Positions 43,521 through 54,147 of a DNA stretch of 64,000 nt are shown here, piece after piece. The first letter of the stretch is position 1. Each line of letters begins with the position of its first letter. Under the pieces are notes generated by a model. It was not told the origin of the DNA, made no database searches, and saw only the letters and a list, made by a program, of their open reading frames with translations. Location: assembly GCA_035607415.1 (NCBI GenBank), contig DATNAQ010000031.1, positions 62,001 to 126,000 on the forward strand, in the 5' to 3' direction. The translations under genes and the position numbers were made by a program. Source of the DNA: JAQBQH01 sp035607415. GTDB taxonomy: Bacteria; Myxococcota_A; Polyangia; Palsa-1104.

Positions 43521-44674
43521 CGGCTGTGGTGCCCTTCCAGGACCCCGCGCGCGATCAGCATCCGCTGAATCTCGCTGGTGCCCTCCACGATTCTCATCAT
43601 GCGCGCTTCGCGGTAGATCCCCTCCACGACGCAATCCCGCATGAATCCCATCCCACCGTGGATCTGCACCGCTCGATCGGCAGCCCTACCCAACGCCTCC
43701 GATGCATACAATTTAAGCATGGCGGCGTCGTGCGTCACCGATTCTCCGGCGTCCCGCCGACTCGCCGCCGTATAGAGAGCGGGTCGTAACATTGCGATAT
43801 CCGTAGCTGTATCGGCCAGCATATGCTGGACGGCCTGCTGTTCCGCAATCGGCTTGCCGAATTGAACGCGATTCTTGGCGTGCTCGACGGAGACGTCGAG
43901 CAGCTCGGTCATCGTGCCAAGGCAGCGCGCCGCCAGCGACAGACGGCCGAGATCGAGGGTGCGCATGGCGGTCGAGAAGCCCTGCCCGACCTCGCCGACG
44001 ACCTGGTCCGCCGGGACCGCGCAGTCTTCGAAGACGAGCTCCGCCTGTTTGACCACGTCGGAGCCCATCGAGTCCTGGAGGCGCGCGACGCGGAAGCCAA
44101 GTGTACCCTTCTCGACCATGAACGCGGAAATGCCGCCGCGGGCGCGCGACTTGGCGCTCGGATCGGTCACAGCGAACACAGTGACGAGATTGGCAATGTC
44201 GCCACGCGAGATGTAGTGCTTGGTGCCGTTGAGGATGAAGCGATCGCCGTCGCGGACGGCGCGCGTCTCGATCGCCTGGGCGTCAGAGCCGGCATTCGGC
44301 TCGGTGAGGGCGAACGCAGCGATCCACTCGCCTGACGCGAGCCGCGGCAGCCAGCGCTCCTTCTGCGCCTCGCTCCCGGAGAGCACCAGCGCCATCACGC
44401 CGATCCCGTTGTTGCCCGAGATGAGCATGTTGAACGCGGCGTGGGCGCGACCCAGCTCCTCCTGGACGACGAGGTGCGCCAACGTCGACAGGCCGAGGCC
44501 GCCGTAGCGCTCGGGGATGGTCAGCCCGAAGTACCCGAGGTCGCGTAGCTTGGCGACGAGCTCGTCGGGAATTCGGCGCTCGCGCTCGATCTCGAGCGTG
44601 CGCGGACGCAGATCGCGGTCGACGAGGCGCCGCGTCTGGTCGCGTAGAAGCTCGACCTCCGAAGGCAGCTGCAC
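43517..44674 (-). CDS. Acyl-CoA dehydrogenase
   Basis: A 385-residue flavoenzyme of standard length that oxidises acyl-CoA to the trans-2-enoyl-CoA in fatty-acid or amino-acid breakdown. It has the FAD-binding and signature regions EWIAAFALTEPNAGSDAQAI, GTKHYISRGDIANLVTVFA and the C-terminal RDCVVEGIYREARMMRIVEG, where the catalytic Glu lies in the VEGTSEI segment. The frame stays open upstream, but a promoter ending six bases before GTG 44674 and the family N-terminus (ELLRDQTRRLVDRDLRPRTL) fix the start. The lipase-like gene is coupled behind it. Confidence 0.92.
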   Translation of the reverse strand: MQLPSEVELLRDQTRRLVDRDLRPRTLEIERERRIPDELVAKLRDLGYFGLTIPERYGGLGLSTLAHLVVQEELGRAHAAFNMLISGNNGIGVMALVLSGSEAQKERWLPRLASGEWIAAFALTEPNAGSDAQAIETRAVRDGDRFILNGTKHYISRGDIANLVTVFAVTDPSAKSRARGGISAFMVEKGTLGFRVARLQDSMGSDVVKQAELVFEDCAVPADQVVGEVGQGFSTAMRTLDLGRLSLAARCLGTMTELLDVSVEHAKNRVQFGKPIAEQQAVQHMLADTATDIAMLRPALYTAASRRDAGESVTHDAAMLKLYASEALGRAADRAVQIHGGMGFMRDCVVEGIYREARMMRIVEGTSEIQRMLIARGVLEGHHSR

Positions 44675-44680
44675 GATTCC

Positions 44681-44710
44681 AGAATAGCCGTAACGCTTGG
44701 CAGTGAGCAA
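44681..44710 (-). promoter_or_regulatory. Leaderless-type promoter of the acyl-CoA dehydrogenase gene
   Basis: On the minus strand TTGCTC (44710-44705), an 18-base spacer and TATTCT (44686-44681) end six bases before GTG 44674. It is divergent from the -10-like TACGCT (44729-44734) of the kinase-like gene, nine bases before ATG 44744. Confidence 0.6.
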
Positions 44711-44743
44711 ATCGGCTCCTGCCCGTGATACGCTGCTACAGCC

Positions 44744-47044
44744 ATGGACCCGGTGAAGCGCACCTTCTACCTCGGGCGCTACAACTGCATCGAGCAGTTG
44801 GGGACCGGGCCGATCGGCGAGACCTATCGCGCAAAGATCTATGGCGTCGCGGGGTTCGAGAAGCAGTTCGCGGTCAAGCGGCTGTATCCGAACCTCGGCG
44901 AGGACGAGGCGTTCGTCGCGCGGTTCGTCCAGGCGGCGTCGGCATTCGCGGCGCTCGAGCATCCCGGAATCGCGCGCGTGCACGAAGTAAACGCCCAGGG
45001 CGCCCACTATTACATCGTGGTCGACCTGGTGCGCGGGCTCGACCTGCGGCGGCTGCTCGATCTATTGCAGCAGCGTGGCGAGGCGCTGGCGGCGGATGCG
45101 GCGATGACCATCGCGGTGGATGTCGCCCTGGCGCTCGAGTATGCGCACTCGCGCACCAACCTCCTGCCGAACGGCGTGTTGCACCTCGGTTTGACCGCGC
45201 CGTCGGTGATGGTGACGTACGAGGGTGACATCAAGCTCGTCGACGTCGGTCTCTTGGCCGCGTTGATCCGGCCGGGCTGGAGCGACGACGAGAACCTGAC
45301 GCCAACGCTGGCCTATCTCGCGCCCGAGGAGTGGCGCGGCGAGGGCATCGACGGGCGCGCCGACGTGTTTTCGCTCGGTGTGATCCTGCACGAGCTCCTC
45401 GGTGGCGGGCGCGTGTTCATGAGCGACCGGGCGTCCGAGCTGCGCAAGGCGATCGAAAGCGGTCCGCCGGCGCCCCCGCCGGCCGATCCGCGGTTGCAAC
45501 AGATCGTGACGCGCGCGCTCGAGCCCGAGGCGGCGCGGCGATTCGAGAGCGTCGCGGCGATGCGGGCGGCGATTCAGGGGATCCTCGGCGGACGCATCGA
45601 CCGGGCGCGGGCCGATCTTTCGGCAGTGGTGCGACGGCTGGCGGCGCCGCGTGAGCGTCGGACCGGCGCGTTCGCGGCGGTGACGCTGCCGCCGGCGGTG
45701 GTGGGCATGACGTCGCCGGTGAGCGCGGCGAAGCCGCCGCCGATTCCGCCGTTGGCGCCGCACAAGTGGGCGCCGCCGACGCCGCGACCGCCGGTCGGGG
45801 CGACGCTGTCGTCGGCGCCGGTGCACAACACGCTGGCGGGGATCGGGTCGGACGACCAGGCGCTGGTGCCGATCGAGCTGGTGGAGCTGCCGGGGTTGCC
45901 GACGGAAAAAGGGATGCCGACGGTGGCCGGCGACGAGGCGGAGACCAACCGCGTCGTGCGCGCCAACCCGGATGAGGTGACGCCGCTTCCGGTGAGGTTC
46001 ACCAATGCGGCGGTGGGCTCGGGCGAAGCGCCAGAGCCCGAACGCGAGCTGCAGCCGGAGTCGGAAGCAGCGAGCGTCGTCGCGACGAGTGACAAGCCGG
46101 GGACGAACGGCGGGCCACCGACGGAGGCGTCGTGGCTGCCGCCGCCGCTGACGCCGCCGCCGCCGTCGCCGGAGCCGTTGTTCGCGGAGCCGGCAGTCGA
46201 GCGGCCGGTGCCGATCGAGCCGGCGAAGTCGACGGTTCCAGGGGTGAAGCTGCCACCGAAGCGCAGCGGCGGCGCGGCGCTCGTGCTGGTCGGGGTCGGG
46301 CTGCTGGCGGCGGTCGGTGGGATGGCGATTTACGCTGGGCTGAACACGGGAAACCCGACGCCGGCGCTGGCTGGAACGAACGAGGGAGCGGGCGCAAAGC
46401 AGGCAGTGGTGGCGCCGGCAGTCGTGGATGCGGCGCATGTCGAGGAGCGGGCGGAGGCACCGGCCGATCTCGCGCAGGCCGTGGCGCGCAAGGTGGAGCC
46501 GACGCCGACACCGCCGACGACGCCGACCGTGGCGCCGACGACGACGCCGACTGCGACACCGCCGACGACGCCGACCGTGGCGCCGACGACGACGCCGAGC
46601 GGAACGGGGTTTACGGTGACGACGACGCCGGCGGGGGCCACGCTGTTCGTCGATGGGGAGCTGAAGGGGACGACGCCGACGGAAGTGGCGGTGGGCGCCG
46701 GGAAGCATGCGTTCGTCGTGCTCGCCGAGGGGCAAAAGATGCTGAAGCGCGAGGTCGACGTGACCCCGGGCGGCAAGATCGAGCTGGCGCTCGAGCCGGC
46801 CAGGTTGACGGCGCCGGTCGCCGGCAAAGACGGGCTCAAGGTACGCTGCAAGTCACAGGGCGAGATCCGCATCTTCGTCGACGGTGAGGATAGCGGACGC
46901 ACCTGCCCGAACGACGAGCGCATCAGCGTTGCGCCCGGCCCGCACAAGATCGGGCTCTACTCGGCGCGCACCGGCGAGATGCACGAGCTCGATCGCGAAG
47001 TTGCGGAAGGCAACAATTCGACCCGCGTATACGTCACGTACTGA
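44744..47044 (+). CDS. Membrane pseudokinase with PEGA domain
   Basis: A 766-residue Ser/Thr-kinase-like protein. The kinase lobe (residues ~10-290) keeps a G-loop (LGTGPIGETYRAK), the Lys of FAVKRL and the APE-like YLAPEEW. It lacks the catalytic centre: HRD-x-K-P-x-N is replaced by LHLGLTAPSVMV, the alpha-C Glu region reads FVQAASAFAAL, and DFG is DVG. It is therefore probably a pseudokinase. A ~200-residue Pro/Thr-rich linker, one membrane segment (AALVLVGVGLLAAVGGMAIY), a Thr/Pro repeat and a periplasmic PEGA domain (TTTPAGATLFVDGELKGTTP) follow. It may sense the envelope and gate active kinases. The next gene follows by 13 bases. Confidence 0.85.
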   Translation: MDPVKRTFYLGRYNCIEQLGTGPIGETYRAKIYGVAGFEKQFAVKRLYPNLGEDEAFVARFVQAASAFAALEHPGIARVHEVNAQGAHYYIVVDLVRGLDLRRLLDLLQQRGEALAADAAMTIAVDVALALEYAHSRTNLLPNGVLHLGLTAPSVMVTYEGDIKLVDVGLLAALIRPGWSDDENLTPTLAYLAPEEWRGEGIDGRADVFSLGVILHELLGGGRVFMSDRASELRKAIESGPPAPPPADPRLQQIVTRALEPEAARRFESVAAMRAAIQGILGGRIDRARADLSAVVRRLAAPRERRTGAFAAVTLPPAVVGMTSPVSAAKPPPIPPLAPHKWAPPTPRPPVGATLSSAPVHNTLAGIGSDDQALVPIELVELPGLPTEKGMPTVAGDEAETNRVVRANPDEVTPLPVRFTNAAVGSGEAPEPERELQPESEAASVVATSDKPGTNGGPPTEASWLPPPLTPPPPSPEPLFAEPAVERPVPIEPAKSTVPGVKLPPKRSGGAALVLVGVGLLAAVGGMAIYAGLNTGNPTPALAGTNEGAGAKQAVVAPAVVDAAHVEERAEAPADLAQAVARKVEPTPTPPTTPTVAPTTTPTATPPTTPTVAPTTTPSGTGFTVTTTPAGATLFVDGELKGTTPTEVAVGAGKHAFVVLAEGQKMLKREVDVTPGGKIELALEPARLTAPVAGKDGLKVRCKSQGEIRIFVDGEDSGRTCPNDERISVAPGPHKIGLYSARTGEMHELDREVAEGNNSTRVYVTY
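46508..46598 (+). repeat. 48-bp tandem repeat in the pseudokinase gene
   Basis: A 48-base unit starts at 46508 and again at 46556; the second copy is about 43 bases before it diverges. It encodes a 16-residue Thr/Pro-rich period (TPPTTPTVAPTTTPTA) forming a stalk between membrane and PEGA domain. Near-identity of the copies suggests a recent duplication. Confidence 0.75.
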
Positions 47045-47057
47045 CCAAGGAGAGCGA

Positions 47058-47522
47058 ATGCGTACAGTGCTCGCCGCGATCGGCGTCATGGTCGTGCTCG
47101 GAGGCGCGGTTCAGGCCGCCGAGGACGCGCCGAAACAAGAGACGCAGAAGCAGAAGGACATTCGCAAGCTCCTGACCATCACCGGCTCGGGCGAGCTCGG
47201 GCAGCAGGTGATGGGACAGATGATGGCGAACTTCAAGAAGTCGATGCCGCAGGTGCCGGAGAAGTTCTGGAGCGACTTCATGAAGGAGGTCCACACCAGC
47301 GAGCTTGTCGACCTCATCGTGCCGGTCTACGACCGCAACCTCACGCACGACGACGTCAAGGAGCTGATCCGCTTCTACGAGACACCGACGGGCAGGAAGT
47401 TCGTGACGGTGTTGCCGAAGATCACACAGGAGTCGATGGCGGTCGGCGAGAAGTGGGGACGCGATCTCGCCATGCGCGTGATGGTGAAGCTGCAACAGCA
47501 GCAGGGAGCGGGCGCGAAGTAA
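47058..47522 (+). CDS. Secreted DUF2059-like protein
   Basis: A 154-residue protein with a signal peptide (MRTVLAAIGVMVVLGGAVQA). The mature part follows the DUF2059 pattern: an N-terminal helix (IRKLLTITGSGELGQQVMGQ), then LVDLIVPVYDRNLTHDDVKE, LIRFYETPTGRKFVTVLPKI (the F-Y-x-T-P-x-G-R-K motif) and a Gln-rich tail. Function of the family is unknown; it is periplasmic. A strong ribosome site AAGGAGAG lies four bases before ATG 47058. It is probably cotranscribed with the pseudokinase. Confidence 0.82.
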   Translation: MRTVLAAIGVMVVLGGAVQAAEDAPKQETQKQKDIRKLLTITGSGELGQQVMGQMMANFKKSMPQVPEKFWSDFMKEVHTSELVDLIVPVYDRNLTHDDVKELIRFYETPTGRKFVTVLPKITQESMAVGEKWGRDLAMRVMVKLQQQQGAGAK

Positions 47523-47571
47523 CCGGCGGCGCGCTGTTCGTCGACCGCGCGCTCAGTCTTCGGTGGCGCGC

Positions 47572-48936
<1,365 letters not shown>

Positions 48937-48952
48937 CGAAAGGGGTCGGGCG

Positions 48953-48981
48953 ATAATACCGTCCTACCTGTCGAGGGTCAA
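48953..48981 (-). promoter_or_regulatory. Strong promoter of the FHA-sigma-54 activator gene
   Basis: On the minus strand TTGACC (48981-48976), a 17-base spacer and TATTAT (48958-48953); each box matches consensus in five of six. ATG 48936 is 16 bases further on, leaving a short leader with AAAGGGG (48945-48939) near the start. Confidence 0.7.
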
Positions 48982-48992
48982 ACCAGAGTTGG

Positions 48993-50921
<1,929 letters not shown>

Positions 50922-50930
50922 GTCCCACTG

Positions 50931-50957
50931 AGCATAGCATGGGGGCGGCGGTATAAT
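50931..50957. promoter_or_regulatory. Divergent promoters between kinase and coiled-coil genes
   Basis: For the plus gene, TATAAT (50952-50957, perfect consensus) is six bases before GTG 50964. For the kinase on the minus strand, TATGCT (50936-50931) is nine bases before GTG 50921. The two -10 boxes are only 15 bases apart, so both polymerases cannot sit at once. Neither has a good -35 box. Confidence 0.6.
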
Positions 50958-50963
50958 GGGCCC

Positions 50964-51422
50964 GTGCCACCCCGGACCACGACCGACGCGCTCATCCGGA
51001 TGCGCCAGGCGGAGGTCGAGGACGCGATGCGCGCGCTGCAACGTGCCCGCGATGCGGCGGATCAGGCGCGCGCCGTACACGACCGGACGGTCGCCAAGCA
51101 GGCGGCGATCGAGGAGCGGATGGCGCGGCTGCAGGAGACGCCGGCGCGCACCGCGGGGCAGCTCGGGCGGCGCGAACACTTTCGGGCCGAGCTGCAGGCG
51201 CTCCTCGACGGCGCGGCCGAGCGGGTCGCGGCGAGCGAGCGGGCGTTGCGCGAGTCGACCGAGCGGATCGCGTCGGCGCAGGGGCTGGTCGAGCGGGCGC
51301 TGCGCGCGCGCGAGGGGGCCGAGGCGCAGCGCGACGCCGACGACAAGGCCGATGCGCGACGGCGGGAGCGGCGCGATCAGGCGGCGAGCGACGATCGCTG
51401 GCGACCGCCCAAGCGCGGCTGA
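50964..51422 (+). CDS. Coiled-coil protein, FliJ-like in pattern
   Basis: A 152-residue protein, almost entirely a charged heptad-type coiled coil (RMRQAEVEDAMRALQRARDA, AIEERMARLQ, AELQALLDGAAERVAASERA) with a basic C-terminus (DRWRPPKRG). Length and pattern resemble FliJ/YscO stalk proteins, but similarity of coiled coils is weak evidence and no export genes are adjacent. GTG 50964 is fixed by TATAAT six bases upstream. Divergent from the Ser/Thr kinase. Function unknown. Confidence 0.6.
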   Translation: MPPRTTTDALIRMRQAEVEDAMRALQRARDAADQARAVHDRTVAKQAAIEERMARLQETPARTAGQLGRREHFRAELQALLDGAAERVAASERALRESTERIASAQGLVERALRAREGAEAQRDADDKADARRRERRDQAASDDRWRPPKRG

Positions 51423-51468
51423 GGTCGACCGGACGCACCGCCGATCGCGCCGGCGTCGACGAGCGAAG

Positions 51469-51498
51469 TTGACGGCGTTCGAAGCGCGGCGGTAATGT
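51469..51498 (+). promoter_or_regulatory. Leaderless-type promoter of the MBL lipoprotein gene
   Basis: TTGACG (51469-51474), an 18-base spacer and TAATGT (51493-51498) end seven bases before ATG 51506. Confidence 0.6.
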
Positions 51499-51505
51499 CC
51501 GCGCC

Positions 51506-52657
51506 ATGCGCACGCTGTCGACGATCGCCGCCGCAGGAACGCTGATGGCCGCCGCCTTCGGGTGCGGCCCCATGACCGAGCTGGGCCTGGTGAAACCGAA
51601 ACCGTCCTCGGGCGGTGTCGTGCACACGTTCACGCAGGGCGGTGACGCGGGGCACGCCAACGTCTTCTGGTTCCCGACGGAGGCAGGCCCGATCGTCGTC
51701 GACGTGCCGCTCACCTCGAGCGACGCGAAGAAGATGCGCAAGGAGATGATCCGGCCCTATCGCATCTACATCACCGAAGCGGATCCGGTGCGCTTCGGTG
51801 GCCTGGCGGTGATGAAGAACCCCGACGTGCCTGCGTACACGACGCCGGCGATCGCCACCGAGATCCAGACGCACGGCGACGGCCGCCTCGCCGTCTATCG
51901 CAAGCGCGTCGGCGACGACGTGCCGAGCCACGTCGACGCGCCGACGCCGGCCGTCGAGGAGCGCAGCCACGACATGGTCGGCGAGGTCGAGGTCGAGCTG
52001 TTGCCGCTCGGACCGGCGGCCTCGGATGCGTCGATGGCGGTGTTCCTGCCGAAGACCGGCGAGCTCATCGCCGGAGATGTCGTCGAGAACAAGGATCACC
52101 TCGATCTGACGTGGGGACGCAGCGTGGTCTGGCAGGATCGCATCGCCGAGCTGAAGGCGCTCGAGCCGAAGCTGATCTATCCCGGGCACGGCTCGGCGGG
52201 CGGGCCGGAGATCCTGGACGATACGCTCGCGTATCTGAAGACGTTCCACGACGTCGTGGCGTCGAAGGTCAAGCAGGGCGCACCGGCGAAGATCTCGCGC
52301 GCCGACGCCAACGACATCAAGCGGCAGATGCTGGCGAAGTATCCCAAGTACGGGCGCACGGATCTGCTCGATCGCTCGATTCCGGCCGAGTACGCCGTGC
52401 AGCTCGCGGCGCTGGCGCCGGCGCCGCCGACGGAAGGCACGACGCCGGCCGGTACGCCGGGTGCGCCGACGACGCCGAATCCGGCGGGCGCTTCATCGGC
52501 CACGACGCCGCCGGCCTCGGCGACCTCCTCGGCGCCGTCGAGCTCGACGTCGGCCGCCGCGCCGGCCGCGGGCGGTGCCTCGGCGGGCATGGACGATTTG
52601 TTGGGCTCGGACACCGGAAGCTCGTCCAAGACCAAGAAGAAGAAGGGGAAGAAGTAG
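51506..52657 (+). CDS. Degenerate metallo-beta-lactamase-fold lipoprotein
   Basis: A 383-residue protein with a lipoprotein signal (STIAAAGTLMAAAFGCG, lipidated C20). The next 220 residues follow an MBL fold: GHANVFWFPTEAGPIVVDVP, LPKTGELIAGDVVENKDHLD (the D of the late site kept) and LIYPGHGSAGGPEILDD (P-G-H-G kept). The defining H-x-H-x-D-H motif is replaced by YITEADPVRFGGLAV, so most metal ligands are missing. It may bind rather than hydrolyse a ligand. The C-terminal ~90 residues are a Thr/Pro/Ala/Ser-rich tail ending in a Lys run (TKKKKGKK). Start ATG 51506. Confidence 0.75.
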   Translation: MRTLSTIAAAGTLMAAAFGCGPMTELGLVKPKPSSGGVVHTFTQGGDAGHANVFWFPTEAGPIVVDVPLTSSDAKKMRKEMIRPYRIYITEADPVRFGGLAVMKNPDVPAYTTPAIATEIQTHGDGRLAVYRKRVGDDVPSHVDAPTPAVEERSHDMVGEVEVELLPLGPAASDASMAVFLPKTGELIAGDVVENKDHLDLTWGRSVVWQDRIAELKALEPKLIYPGHGSAGGPEILDDTLAYLKTFHDVVASKVKQGAPAKISRADANDIKRQMLAKYPKYGRTDLLDRSIPAEYAVQLAALAPAPPTEGTTPAGTPGAPTTPNPAGASSATTPPASATSSAPSSSTSAAAPAAGGASAGMDDLLGSDTGSSSKTKKKKGKK

Positions 52658-52703
52658 CGCCGGCGTACGCGATCGCGGTACGCTTTTCTCTCGGAGGTGC
52701 GCC

Positions 52704-53180
52704 ATTCCTGGCGACGGTCCACGTCGAGACATCAGCTGGCAAGAGTTCGGCGAGCTGTGCAAGCAGCTGGCGACGGCGGTGTACAACCGCGGGCCGGTCG
52801 ATGCAGTCGTCGGCATCGCGCGCGGTGGATCGATCGTCGGCGCCACGTTGAGCTTCATGCTCAACAAGGAGTACTTCCCGATTCGGCTCGCGAAGCGCGG
52901 CGGCGTGACGCGCGTGATCGTGCCACCGACACGGGATCTGGCCGATCGCACGGTCGCCCTCGTCGATGATCTGTCGCGCACCGGCGACACGTTCCGCATC
53001 GCGCTGCACGAGCTCAAGCGCGTGGGCGCCAAGGAAGTGTTCACGGTGGCGCTGGTGCGACGCGAGCCGGGCTTCCGTCCCGATCTGGCCGCGACCACGG
53101 CGTCGGCGGTCGACAAGGTCGCCTTTCCGTGGGGACGCGAAGAATTGGTGAACGGCAGGTTCGAGCTCCGCAAGCTCTAG
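52704..53180 (+). CDS. Phosphoribosyltransferase with a probable ATT start
   Basis: A 158-residue PRTase of the xanthine/hypoxanthine type. It opens with RRDISWQEFGELCKQLA, has the pyrophosphate loop DAVVGIARGGSIVGATL and the PRPP-binding motif TVALVDDLSRTGDTFRIALH, and ends with VAFPWGREELVNGRF. It transfers phosphoribose from PRPP to a base, probably a purine. There is no ATG, GTG or TTG between the previous in-frame region and the fold. GGAGG (52693-52697) is placed six bases before ATT 52704, which gives the right N-terminus. ATT starts are rare (infC is the known case). TACGCT (52679-52684) may be its -10 box. Confidence 0.8.
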   Translation: MPGDGPRRDISWQEFGELCKQLATAVYNRGPVDAVVGIARGGSIVGATLSFMLNKEYFPIRLAKRGGVTRVIVPPTRDLADRTVALVDDLSRTGDTFRIALHELKRVGAKEVFTVALVRREPGFRPDLAATTASAVDKVAFPWGREELVNGRFELRKL

Positions 53181-53256
53181 AACGCGACTCGAGAACGCGA
53201 GCAGTACGAGCTAACCCCGCGACGCGCTGCAGCAATTTCGCAAGTAGCCGGACCTC

Positions 53257-53300
53257 TTGAATTTTTCGGGTAATCACGTTACAGCACGGTAGCGTGCTGT
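53257..53300 (+). promoter_or_regulatory. nuo operon promoter with an inverted repeat over the start codon
   Basis: TTGAAT (53257-53262), a 17-base spacer and TACAGC (53280-53285) precede GTG 53294 by eight bases. The perfect inverted repeat ACAGCACG-GTAG-CGTGCTGT (53281-53300) covers the -10 box, the start point and the first codons of nuoA. As DNA it would be an operator; if transcription starts earlier it would be an RNA hairpin hiding the start codon. Confidence 0.55.
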
Positions 53301-53674
53301 TCGATCTGGCCAGCATCTTCTTCTTCGTGGTGGTCGGGCTGAGCGTACCGCTCGCGATGCTCACGCTCGGCTGGCTGGTGCGCCCGCACACGCCGAATCC
53401 CGAGAAGCTGGCGACCTACGAGTGCGGAGAGCTGCCGGTGCAGGCAGCGTGGTTCAACTTCAATCCGCGCTTCTACATCGTGGCGCTGGTGTTCCTGGTG
53501 TTCGACGTGGAGGTCGCGTTCACCTATCCGGTCGCGGTGGTGTTTCGCCGCTGGGTGGCGCGCGGCGCGGGCGGCTTCGCGTTCGCGGAGCTCGGCGTGT
53601 TCGTGGCGATCCTCGCGCTCGCGCTCGCGTACGTGTGGCGGCGGGGTGACCTGCGCTGGATCCGCGACCGATGA
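53294..53674 (+). CDS. nuoA: NADH-quinone oxidoreductase subunit A
   Basis: A 126-residue membrane subunit of complex I with three hydrophobic segments (FFFVVVGLSVPLAMLTLGWL; FNPRFYIVALVFLVFDVEVA; FAELGVFVAILALALAYVW). It keeps the signature TYECGELPVQAAWFNFNPRF, whose Cys marks the quinone-site loop, and FDVEVAFTYP with conserved acidic residues. It is the first gene of the operon. GTG 53294 lies inside the inverted repeat and has no ribosome site, which fits a leaderless start. It overlaps nuoC by ATGA; nuoB, the usual next gene, is missing. Confidence 0.95.
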   Translation: MLFDLASIFFFVVVGLSVPLAMLTLGWLVRPHTPNPEKLATYECGELPVQAAWFNFNPRFYIVALVFLVFDVEVAFTYPVAVVFRRWVARGAGGFAFAELGVFVAILALALAYVWRRGDLRWIRDR

Positions 53675-54147
53675 CCGCGGCGGCCGACGAGGTGGTGCGT
53701 GTGCGCGCCGACGAGTGGCGCGCCACGGCCGAGCGGCTGCGCGCCGAGGGGTTCGACTTTCTGCAGAACCTGACGGCGGTCGACTGGATCAAGGACGAGC
53801 GGATCGAGCTCGTCTATCACTTGTGGTCGTACGCGCGGCGCGCCGGCTGCGTGGTGAAGATCGACGTGCCGCGCGCGCAGCCGGAGGCGCCGTCGGTGGC
53901 GAGCGTGTGGCGCGCGGCCGATTGGTACGAGCGCGAGCAGTTCGACCTCCTCGGCGTGGTGTTCGCGGGGCATCCGGATCTGCGGCGCATTCTCATGCCC
54001 GACGACTGGCCGGGGCATCCGATGCGCAAGGACTACGTCGAGGCGACGTCGTATCGCGGGATGCCGACGACACGCGCGAACACGCTCGAGCTCTTGCCCA
54101 TCTGGGACAAGTCGCGCGGCGAGACGAAGCCGGACGGAGCGAAGTGA
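53671..54147 (+). CDS. nuoC: NADH-quinone oxidoreductase subunit C
   Basis: A 158-residue hydrophilic subunit (30-kDa type) of complex I. It has the family start (LRAEGFDFLQNLTAVDWIKD) and the signature VWRAADWYEREQFDLLGVVF, AGHPDLRRILMPDDWPGHPM, RKDY. Its C-terminus extends about 20 residues beyond the core. It helps join the Q-site and the peripheral arm. The start ATG overlaps the nuoA stop, and its stop overlaps the nuoD start (TGATG). It directly follows nuoA with no space for nuoB. It is not fused to nuoD. Confidence 0.95.
   Translation: MTAAADEVVRVRADEWRATAERLRAEGFDFLQNLTAVDWIKDERIELVYHLWSYARRAGCVVKIDVPRAQPEAPSVASVWRAADWYEREQFDLLGVVFAGHPDLRRILMPDDWPGHPMRKDYVEATSYRGMPTTRANTLELLPIWDKSRGETKPDGAK

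Noticed and set aside
46508..46598. Tandem repeat as a CRISPR or regulatory array
   Set aside because: The repeat is in frame, has no spacers and codes for a Thr/Pro stalk.
50964..51422. Firm FliJ/YscO assignment for the coiled-coil protein
   Set aside because: Coiled-coil resemblance alone is weak and there are no flagellar or secretion genes nearby.
52697..52969. GTG-initiated frame after GGAG at the phosphoribosyltransferase
   Set aside because: The GTG is inside the ribosome site itself and the product is Arg/His-rich without motifs; the PRTase frame has all family motifs.
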